Source: Actinernus sp. WN-2022 (taxonomy: Eukaryota > Cnidaria > Anthozoa > Actiniaria > Actinernidae). From it: a stretch of DNA of 64,000 nt. Location of the stretch: NCBI GenBank assembly GCA_030867875.1, contig JAOWCC010000930.1:248001-312000 (forward strand), read 5' to 3'. The position numbers and the translations under genes were made by a program. Below the pieces are notes generated by a model. The model was not told the origin of the DNA and made no database searches. It worked only from the letters and a program-made list of their open reading frames with translations. This document shows positions 55,644 to 64,000 of this stretch, in pieces. The stretch's first letter is position 1; the number at the start of each line of letters is the position of its first letter.

Positions 55644-55713
55644 TTTAGCAAAATAGTACTATTCCGCTAGTACTATTACTTTTACATAGTATAGTAATTA
55701 TTCGCTAGTAGCT

Positions 55714-55887
55714 TATATATATATATATATATATATACAGTCAATGCCAAAAAGGTTGTCCAGCAGAACATAATATAATACTTTAATATCCATTGTTTGG
55801 CCTATTGTCTTGGTCTACACAATAGCCCAAAACAATGGATATTATAGTATTATATTATGTTCTGCTGGACAACCTTTTTGGCATTGA

Positions 55888-55921
<34 letters not shown>
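55714..55921. mobile_element. Mariner-type hairpin MITE in a (TA)n run
   Basis: CAGTCAATGCCAAAAAGG at 55738 and its exact complement ending at 55890 form a nearly perfect hairpin of 153 bp. It sits in a TA microsatellite, so the TA duplication cannot be separated from the flanks. The end sequence resembles Tc1/mariner ends. Confidence 0.82.
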
Positions 55922-55923
<2 letters not shown>

Positions 55924-55924
55924 T

Positions 55925-56035
55925 TATTTATTTTGTATTCTTTACTTGAGGGCCACGAGTTTATCAGTTTTAACTGTCAAGTGTTTATACCCTCGGTAAA
56001 TAAAGTTGTTGTTATTATTATTTTTATTATATTGC
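55925..56035 (+). repeat. LINE 3' end with (TTA)n tail
   Basis: GTAAATAAAGTTGTTGTTATT with a TTA run closes a short 3'-only LINE fragment. A second, weaker fragment may follow at 56160-56280. Confidence 0.5.
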
Positions 56036-56639
56036 CGCCAGAGAAAGTGAATGCTACCTCACTGTCTATCTTTAAAGTCGCTGCCGCACAATACAGGCTA
56101 ATCCGCGCTTATATAGTCACTCCAACACATCTTAAGCGCCTGTAAAGACTTGTTGGCCCAATATTTATTAATTTATTTATTATTGTTGTTATTACTTATT
56201 GCTCTATGTATTTCATGTAAGGACCTTCTAGGATTAGCGTAAGCTATTTAGAAATTTAATAAACTAAGAACTAAGACTTACTCGATCTTGCTTCCCGCAG
56301 ACTTTAGTGAAAATTTATTCGGCACACAAAAACATATTAAAAATTTCTCGAACCCATGGGATTCGTGAGAATGTTTTCATATGCTTAAGAATTCGTCATG
56401 AACTTTTAATACTATTGTCCTATCGGCACAGAAAGTTTGATTGCAAGACATTGAATATAAAACGAAATATCAAACACGGGGAGTTCTAACTTATATTGTT
56501 TTTGGCGGGAAGACGCACGGGGCGACGGCACCCTTTTTTCACAATAATACGCGCGGGACTTGGGCTTAGTCCCAGGGTCTCTCGAGGGACCACGCACGGG
56601 AATTTATGAGAAGGGAGAAAGTGAGGTCACGTGATGGCT
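56036..56639. other. Unassigned stretch
   Basis: No gene recognised. A GC-rich patch at 56510-56610 stands out from the AT-rich surroundings. Confidence 0.3.
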
Positions 56640-57125
56640 AGTTGATCCCAGGCTCTTCTCGGTCAGATCCAAGATGGCGGCTACTCCGAGAGAAGACCCT
56701 GGTAAAGGCTGAATTGTCACGTATTGTGATTGGCTCTTCGATTATGATGACATTGTTCTTACAATGCTTTTTATTGGCCCAATGGACTGAGAGAGAAGAT
56801 AAGAACTTGTATATATATAGATTCAATTGATCAACTTTTATAACCGATTTAAGGGTAATAGATGAAGTGCACTCAGTATGTAGTTTTCTGGTAAGTTTCA
56901 TCAGTGGGAAAGACAGGAGAAGCCGTTAAATCTAAACATATGCTATATATCGCTTCGCTTCAACGCAAACGAAAACTTAACGGCTTTATAGGATTCTATA
57001 CTAACTTAGATATATACTGGTAGCATTGTGATACCCTTCCACTGTTCCTTATCCAAGTAATTTCATTTCGAGCCGTTGAGTAGACCTGTTTTCACTGCAT
57101 CGTACGCCGCGTGGAAATACCGTTA
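56640..57125 (+). repeat. AAGATGGCGGC repeat family, copy on plus strand
   Basis: Homologous to 35544-36060 over nearly its whole length, in the opposite orientation, and to 29045-29112 at one end. Confidence 0.72.
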
Positions 57126-57185
57126 ACTTGATACTTATGGTTTGTATATCACATGATTACTAACACGTCATTACGTCATCATTAA

Positions 57186-57380
57186 TTAGTATGCTAATTT
57201 TGTGATGTCATCACCGACATCACTTATTATACAAAAGCATGCTAGTAGAGACAAATCACCTATTTTTAAATTCTAAAGTGATTTTACAAATAAAATATCT
57301 AAATTACAAAATAGCTTAATTCACAAGCACAAAGAAATTCAGCAAATGTCGGTGATGACATCACATAATTAGCGTATTGG
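57186..57380. repeat. Inverted-repeat MITE
   Basis: TTGTGATGTCATCACCGACA and its complement bound an AT-rich core of about 125 bp. Confidence 0.68.
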
Positions 57381-57949
57381 AAATATAAACCTTTATATCT
57401 CGTAGACGCAACACCCAAATCAAGAAATATTCTCCCGTTGGACTATCCACTTCATGTACAATCGATATCAAAGATAACTGGCTGGGGCTCATATGCACTT
57501 TAATGAGTCTAGCTTGCCCATTGGCTTGACGCGTACAAAGTCAGTATCTCCTATACTACGTAGCGGAGATAATTCCATTCTACGCTACAATTGAATCAAT
57601 AATTATGAACACTGAATTATGCTTGGAGAATCATGCCTGCTCCAAGTTACCAGGTACTGCCAGAGAGTAGAACAAAGTTAGCTACAACTTGAGAACAAAA
57701 CCCTGACGCAGGCTGAACTTCGGCGTATATTTTGGAAAGGTGCGACGCGAACGATCTCGTACATCTGCGTGTTTGGCACTTTACCACCGCACAATCAGAT
57801 GCGAAAGTACGCACACACAGTCGATGTCATCTAACACTCCACACGAGTCAGAACACGGTGAACACAGTCAAGTAGAACACGAATGAACACAAGTAGAACA
57901 CGAGCGACTTCAATAAGCCAGGGTACCCGAGGATAACACAGGTAGCCCA
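57381..57949. other. Unassigned stretch
   Basis: Contains a short irregular repeat of GAACAC/AAGTAGAACACGA near 57850-57910. No gene. Confidence 0.3.
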
Positions 57950-58172
57950 AAAATACTAGGATCCAAATACTCTGAGGATCTGATCTAAAACTCCACATGA
58001 GTCATAACACGAGTGACCACGAGTGCACATCGCTTCAGAATTTAATTAACACAAAATTATAATAAAACATAATAAAAATTGTGTTAGTGTCTAGGGGTTA
58101 CCTTAGGGGGTACTCTTAGTTGTTTTTTCAGAAAGGTACCCTCATGGTATTTGGATCCTAATATTTTGGCCT
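57950..58172. repeat. Inverted-repeat MITE (degraded)
   Basis: CCAAAAATACTAGGATCCAA on the left is mirrored by TTGGATCCTAATATTTTGG on the right. Confidence 0.6.
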
Positions 58173-58644
58173 TGAAAGTCCATAGCGAAAGGAAACTTTT
58201 TCATACTGGGTAAGCAAAACGCCGCGTTAACCTGCAGTAACAGCCGATTACGTTTCCATCTGTAATCCCGTGTGTACATGAAATAGTGCCATGAATCAGT
58301 CGGATTTCTATGCTGGCACATTGTGACAAAATATTTTGTTAAAGTTTACATACACATCATATTTGTTTGCGAATGTACTACCACGCACGTCACATCGCTA
58401 TTCAGTAGTACGCACACAGTCAGATGGCTGTAATATGTGAAATATGCTTTCTGTCATGGTTTTACCGATGTATACAGCAAGGTTTCAATAAAACAGCAAA
58501 ATCCATGTACGATCAATTCTGTCAGATTTTGGATAGAAAAATATATCTTGGTCAGCAAGAAAACGAAAATATAACAATAGTGTCCGAAGACTGCTGTGCA
58601 CAGTTCTGATCATTCAACACTGGCGGGGTGACTTATATCCTCAG
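58173..58644. other. Unassigned stretch
   Basis: A 61-codon frame at 58424-58609 has no domain. Nothing else is visible. Confidence 0.3.
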
Positions 58645-58985
58645 AAAGGTTAGCTCAGTTGGTAGAGCACGGTCTAGAGTTCGGGGTTCGAATCCCAGCA
58701 GTATCCTTGGGCAGAGACGCATAAGTCATTGGCCTTGTCTCTTTCCTCTTCTAATCTATACGAGGAGGACGTGAAAGAACCTGTTGTATTATTTCGAGAA
58801 AGAGTAGGGGTGGTCTCCCGACACAACAGCCAGGTATTATGTGGTACTAACAATCACTCATGACTTGTAAACTGCACCGCAACACATTGCACCACAATAG
58901 CAATCCGTATCACAAAAATAACCTTGTGAAGCGCATTTGAATATATTATTATAGAATTTGCGCTATATAAATGAATACCTTTACC
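58645..58985 (+). mobile_element. tRNA-derived SINE
   Basis: The head has an A box (TTAGCTCAGTTGG) and a B box (GGTTCGAATCC) with normal spacing. A body and a GCGCTATATAAATGAATACC tail typical of L2/CR1-mobilised SINEs follow. It is not a tRNA because the 3' acceptor strand is absent. Confidence 0.8.
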
Positions 58986-59041
58986 TAGAGATCGAGAGAA
59001 GAGAAACCCCACTCCGAGCGGGCGGCAGTTGACTGATCTCA

Positions 59042-59560
59042 CCACAGGCAGCCCAATCTCAAGATTTGTGTATTTATACGCTTACAAATATCGCTTGAAT
59101 AGTTCATATTATAAATCCTTCCAAAACATGTCTCTTAGACAAATAAATACACGACTTCATCCTACAATGTTTCAGTTGTGGTTATTCATACCTCTGAGCT
59201 CTTCTTGGGTCGTTTCCGCTGTTTTTTTCGAACCTCTTTCCCTCACCTCCTAATAATAGGAAAAGGCTGGAAACAACCGACAAATATACGATGCATAACC
59301 TGTAATCTTTGCCACGAAAATCACATCACTTCGCTCACTCCAAATAACTCCAAACTACGGCAGGCCATAGAATGACAAATGAACTCATCCCATCCCTAGA
59401 AGAGCTCAGAGGTATGAATCACCACAACTGAAACATTGTAGGATGAAGTCGTGTATTTATTTGTCTAACATACATGTTTTGGAAGGATTTATAATATGAA
59501 CTATTCAAGCGATATTTGTAAGCGTATAAATACACAAATCTTGAGCTTGGGCTGCCTGTG
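59042..59560. mobile_element. Foldback element with 160-bp arms
   Basis: Arms at 59042-59204 and 59398-59560 are nearly identical inverted copies (CACAGGCAGCCCAATCTCAA at the outer edge). The spacer of about 190 bp has no clear ORF. The outer CACAGGCAGCCC matches the core of the hairpin repeat at 28847. Confidence 0.82.
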
Positions 59561-60286
59561 ATCTCACTAGGACAACTGACATATTTGAAGGCAGTGAAGG
59601 TCATATTAGAAAAGTTTATCAATGGATAAACCGGCAGCGGCAGAGTTGGTGTAAATCAACAGTTGGGAAAATGATCTCTTGTGTTCTCTCAGCAACCGGA
59701 GAAAAACTCTGAGACTGGCCGGGTTTGATGTTTACCCGGCTGTTTACGACCAACTTAATTAGTGTGAAGCGAATATTTAGCACCTCTCTCTTGTCATTCA
59801 CCTTTACATTCTTCTAGTTGAAATTGAACGGACTTTTCATAAGCCGCTCGAAATCAAGAATGCTGCTTCTGTCTCTAAATGCATTTCAAACTTTAGTAAC
59901 TCAGGCATAAGTTATCGGACACGCTCGCAAGGGTACGCACTCATATGACACGAGGTCAAAAGCTGAAAGTGCCTCTATTCCTTCTTGACATTTTTCTACT
60001 TATGAACCTGTGAAAGATTTTGAGTACTTCTGCGAATAAATGTTTGGTTTACAGAAAATACTCTATGTTCTACGCTTCTTTCCTGAATGGTCAATCATCT
60101 TTATTTAACCACGCTAGCCCCAACAGCGATAAAAGCTGATTTCCATGAGGGGCGTGTCATGAAATTACAATTACTAAATATAAATTACTGATATAAACTA
60201 ATACAATATGGATAAAAATATTTTAAAATCGTATATAATATAGACCAATTGTCTACAGTCTATCGGTAAAGGCTCTGTATGATCGG
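59561..60286. other. Spacer and probable LINE 3' untranslated part
   Basis: 60190-60286 probably belongs to the 3' end of the minus-strand LINE fragment that follows. The rest is unassigned. Confidence 0.3.
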
Positions 60287-60670
60287 CTAATAAAGATAAC
60301 TATGAAATTTATCAGAAAATTTGGAAAAAGAGTCGCAGTCTCTTAAATCACTCGGCAAGGCATTCCATGTTTTTGCTCCATCGTAGCTCCAACTTTTCTT
60401 TAGAAACTCAGTTCTTGGTTGAGGCATGACCAGTTTGGTAGAAGAGCCTCGGAGGTTATAACTGCAATAACTAGTTTTATCGAGTCTCTGAAAGAGATTC
60501 GAAAGTCGTGTTGGAGCAAGACCATGGAATGTCTTGTACATAAGGTTTGACTTCATTTGCGTCCTCTGCTCATTTAGATTATGCCACTCAAGGGCGTCAA
60601 GGGCGATTTGGGACTGTCCGGCTTCATTCGGCCGCTTCATTAAAAAAAACTGACCTATCCTGACCCATGA
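60287..60670 (-). pseudogene. LINE reverse-transcriptase C-terminus (fragment)
   Basis: An open minus-strand frame: LDALEWHNLNEQRTQMK, MYKTFHGLAPTRLSNLF, then SYDGAKTWNALPSDLRD and a stop after HSYLY. This is the same C-terminal block as in the LINE 1 ORF2 but another family. The 5' part is missing. Confidence 0.75.
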
Positions 60671-60682
60671 CCCGAGGCGCAA

Positions 60683-61996
60683 TTCAAATCACTAATACCC
60701 CTCATGCCATGGTATAAGTTTGTTATACCATGATCGCCGAGGAACGGAACAAATCTCTGAGAAGTTTAGTTTTCTCTGCCGAAACTAAAGACGTCGCAGT
60801 TGAGTTGCTTTCGAAAACGTTTTGTTTAATGCTTGACTGAGCGCCATTGATTGAACGACCCTGGTTTCCCTTGGGGAAAAGTTGAGAAGAAGAACACTAA
60901 ACTACAATGTAATTATGCGGTTACGTTGACTAAATATGTTTATGGTTTTAAGTATCCCACATGGAAGAAGCGGGCTTGAGAAATGAAGAGAATAACGCGC
61001 AGATTAAAATAGCTCATCCCACATGGATTACATTGACGGGTATAATGAAGACAGTTCAGTTTGGATTCAGTATTTTTCACCCGGGAGCGCAGGGCTATTC
61101 GTGCCAGAGGAGAGTAGGAGTTGATGCTTTTGACCCTCTCACTTCCAGCCTGTATTCTCTTCTAATTTTCCCTCATTAATACGCATGCAGTGAAATTTAG
61201 AAATATGCATCTCTGGGGATTGAGTGCAAACCATCTATACATGTGAGACACAATAACATTACCTTAAATTTATATTTGACATAACTCATAAGCTAAGTTA
61301 CCTTGGTAGTTCTCTAAGCTTTGCTTTATTCAGCTGATTTTACTTTTCAGTTCAGTATAATTTTACAATACGACTTGTGGCCTTCTAGACATGTTTTAGA
61401 ATTAAATCTGTTTCCTTTTATATTTTGTTACTCAGTCAATAACAAACTTCAAAGGGGCTAACAATATCTATTGTGTTTTGTGCACGGGCACGGATGAAAA
61501 AAGCGAACAAAGACCTATAATAAAGAAGGTCGCTGGGTTCAGTCATAACCATTCCACTATGGATTACTGCAGTGACACAGCAAAAATATAACATCATCTA
61601 CATGTATGAATGGGCAAACAACAAACACATTTTTACAATTTTTGACATTGCTAACAATCACTACACACCACTGAGATTGGCCCAAAAGCAATGCTTTATT
61701 GGAACCATATGTTTACCATTGAGAGCACAAGTAAAATACACTTTCCACCCACGAGTTTGCCATTATTGTGCCGTCTTAACTCGTGATTCGCGCAAGCGCA
61801 GAAACGAGTTATTGGGATGGTTGTGAGAATCGTCGGTGTACAGAACAGGAATGCAGATCGATAATACGCATCGATATGTAAATAAAAAAATATATATGTA
61901 TTGAACAGTCTCTCAATTGACATTTCTAAAAATTACACATTATTTTCTTTTATTTATTTTTGATAATGGTACTATTAGGGAAGCGTCACATATTGA
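60683..61996. other. Unassigned stretch
   Basis: A short palindrome CATGGTATAA/TTATACCATG occurs at 60708-60732. A 72-codon frame at 60961-61179 has no known domain. No other gene is supported. Confidence 0.3.
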
Positions 61997-62370
61997 TTTT
62001 TCCACGAGAAACGTCCAGCGAAGTTTCTTTTTCAACCCCCCCCCCTAAGAAACGTCAGCGATTGATCGATTTCTTTTTTCAGAAGTCGTACACTACCTCT
62101 TTCCATTCATGTCCGCCTTTTTATCCCAACTTAAACAACTTGTCACAACCTCTGGGGCCGGTTTGGTTTCCGTTCTCAAAATCTTAGCCGGCTGTGGGCC
62201 AACCGCAATCTGCCATTTCTCTTCAGGAGTCTTTATATCGCCGCGGAGATGTGTGAGGTGATATTTCTGAAAACTATCGATTTTTCCACGGAGAATCGTC
62301 ACAGGTCAAACCCTACCCCACCCTCCACCCCAAAACTTCGCTGGACGTTTCTCGTGGAAAAATCGGCTCC
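61997..62370. mobile_element. Inverted-repeat MITE
   Basis: GATTTTTCCACGAGAAACGT and its complement form ends of about 38 bp. Similar shorter copies of the motif lie inside (near 62278), so its history is complex. Confidence 0.72.
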
Positions 62371-62513
62371 CCCCAAAAAACATAATTTGCAAATATATTT
62401 AAAATGTTACACGGTATCATTCTCGTAACATGTAAACAAGCCATAGACCTAAATGTGTATTTGTTTGGGCCCCGTTATCCAGCCCGTCTAAATACGAATG
62501 CCCTAATATCCTA

Positions 62514-62689
62514 ATAGCCCATTTCCGCGATATGCTTTACTTGTCACACACAAATGTTTCAATACGAGGCCCTGTGCTAAATTAATTTTATTCTTTACAC
62601 AGAGAAAATATTAAATTTAATTTAGCACGGGGCCTCGTATTGAAACCTTTGTGCGTGACAAGTAAAGCATATCGCGGAAGTGGGCTATT
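62514..62689. mobile_element. Palindromic MITE, copy B
   Basis: Same family as 11274-11440, with ends AATAGCCCATTTCCGCGATA. The two copies share core features such as GCCTCGTATTGAAACCTTTG. Confidence 0.78.
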
Positions 62690-62924
62690 GAAATATCTGT
62701 ATGCGTTGAAGTTGAACTAGTCTCTCTCTCACGTCCAAGCTGAGAGGATCTAGGGACGAGTTAATAAACAGCATACTTTACTACTACTTCTGATAACATT
62801 TGCATCAATATACATTAGCTAAAACTGCTACGTAATATATAAATATTATATTACATTCAATATACATTAGTTAAAAAAATAAAATAAAAAAATCTCAGGT
62901 ATTTCACGGAATTCCTTTTTTGAT
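62690..62924. other. Spacer
   Basis: AT-rich, with a doubled segment (ATACATTAGCTAAAA and ATACATTAGTTAAAA). No gene. Confidence 0.3.
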
Positions 62925-63025
62925 GACTAAGGGCAAGCGCTCGAAACGTCAGCTGCTACTCACTCCCCACGGCGGTTAGTATATCTCAATCGACTTTTAG
63001 TTGATCATACCAGTATTTCACGGAA
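62925..63025 (+). repeat. Penelope-like terminal fragment (tentative)
   Basis: TGATGACTAAGGGCAAGCGC followed by TCGAAACGTCAGC resembles terminal sequences of Penelope-like elements, with a TGATGA...CGAAAC arrangement like a decayed hammerhead core. No protein part is present. Confidence 0.35.
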
Positions 63026-63357
63026 TGTTGTGCAATACGGCTGTGTCTGTTTACGAGTCAGTTGTGTTATTTAGGCGAACAAAATCGACGGGGAAACATT
63101 TCCCAGCCGTATCACACACATTTCTGTGCAACACCATCGACTGAAGTAAAACTTTATATTCATTACGGCTCTGATCGAAGATTGCGAGAAACTGTTTACA
63201 AGTTTGAAGGGGTGAGCAGAAAAAATAATTAACCCTAAAAGCTGATTCGCCTCATCTTAATTGGCTCACGCTCACAAAACCTTTCAAGTGTTTTAAAGTG
63301 CCTAGGAAACGGAAAAAAGTTTCTTATTTTGATGAACTTATAGAACGTCTGAATACC
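63026..63357. other. Unassigned stretch
   Basis: No recognised features. Confidence 0.3.
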
Positions 63358-63494
63358 TAGTCTCCTTCGCAGCCGTTATTTGTGTCGTCACGCAACGTCG
63401 CAACAAAGGGAAAGGAATGTTGTTCGGGTTTAAGCAGCCGTTAGTGGGGAGAAGCGTTGCGTGACGACACAAATAACGGCTGCGAAGGAGACTA
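63358..63494. mobile_element. MITE with perfect 40-bp ends and 9-bp duplication
   Basis: TAGTCTCCTTCGCAGCCG and its exact complement bound a 137-bp element. CTGAATACC flanks both sides (63349-63357 and 63495-63503). A 9-bp duplication suits Mutator-like elements. The perfect arms imply a recent insertion. Confidence 0.85.
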
Positions 63495-63559
63495 CTGAAT
63501 ACCCTTCCATTCTAAACTCCAAGAGCTCCTGGACAGATAAATAGGCCTTTTGCAGGAAA

Positions 63560-63832
63560 CAGTCACGTGCTGATGTAATACAGTCACGTGCTGATGTAAT
63601 ACAGTCACGTGCTGATGTAATACAGTCACGTGCTGATGTAATACAGTCACGTGCTGATGTAATACAGTCACGTGCTGATGTAATACAGTCACGTGCTGAT
63701 GTAATACAGTCACGTGCTGATGTAATACAGTCACGTGCTGATGTAATACAGTCACGTGCTGATGTAATACAGTCACGTGCTGATGTAATACAGTCACGTG
63801 CTGATGTAATACAGTCACGTGCTGATGTAATA
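63560..63832. repeat. 21-bp minisatellite, about 13 near-identical units
   Basis: CAGTCACGTGCTGATGTAATA repeated with no visible difference. Each unit has the E-box CACGTG. The 21-bp period keeps a reading frame open (VLHQHVT), but that frame is a by-product. Confidence 0.9.
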
Positions 63833-64000
63833 CTTCACGGGAAGGCGTTGCCATGGATGCTGGATGGCAAACTATCTTTAAGAACGCTGTTTGAGAAAGA
63901 TCGATAATCGATTGGTGGTGGAAAATATTATTTACAAAGAGTTTTGCTAATAACACTATCGATCTCGTACAAGTGCCTTTGAATATACATATATGAATTA
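63833..64000. other. Window edge, unassigned
   Basis: No recognised features. Confidence 0.3.

Noticed and set aside
58651..58710. tRNA gene
   Set aside because: A and B boxes are present but the acceptor stem does not close and a SINE body and tail follow.
63492..63956. 154-codon frame with VLHQHVT repeats
   Set aside because: It arises only because the minisatellite period is divisible by three. It has no domain or promoter.

Overview
The window is nuclear DNA from a multicellular animal, most likely a cnidarian and probably an anthozoan such as a coral. This is an inference. The support is a death-effector-domain/NB-ARC receptor gene with cnidarian-style architecture, AT-rich sequence with spliced exons, tRNA-derived SINEs, and a dense mixture of Penelope, tyrosine-recombinase, CR1/jockey-like and Polinton elements. 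There are no operons, Shine-Dalgarno sites or CRISPR arrays. Only the gene at the left edge (1-670, minus) looks like an ordinary host gene. Almost everything else is mobile DNA, much of it nested.

Layout: 2080-8450 is a tyrosine-recombinase retrotransposon on the minus strand with split direct repeats (A1-gag-RT/RNase H-recombinase-B1-A2-B2). It carries a 1.7 kb LINE (5110-6817) with an 8-bp target duplication. At 8776-20127 a Penelope-like element (GIY-YIG end at 9023-9381, upstream part at 19823-20127) is split by a 10.4 kb inverted-repeat transposon (9391-19813, 9-bp target duplication AAGAAAAAG). Its ends are arrays of a 177-bp repeat, and its interior holds a spliced gene of unknown function (15025-18055) with a 2A-like motif. 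About 21329-28219 is one end of a Polinton: three small proteins, an integrase, and a protein-primed DNA polymerase B gene cut by a 1028-bp TA-target element. 29263-35543 is a second, decayed recombinase retrotransposon with the same split-repeat logic.

From 36 to 44 kb there are inverted-repeat MITEs, a palindromic minisatellite (37705-37890) and a 1.5 kb satellite whose two halves face opposite ways (37980-39505). At 44.4-54.7 kb a plus-strand LINE is interrupted by a nearly complete minus-strand LINE (46577-52787) with an intact 783-residue ORF1. From 54.7 to 64 kb there are LINE tails, a mariner-type hairpin in a TA repeat, a SINE, a large foldback element, several MITEs and a 21-bp minisatellite of about 13 near-identical units.

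The nesting gives relative ages: the Penelope, Polinton and recombinase elements are older than the 10.4 kb element, the 1028-bp element and the LINE that interrupt them. Boundaries without a stated target duplication are approximate. All assignments come from reading motifs by eye, with no database search.
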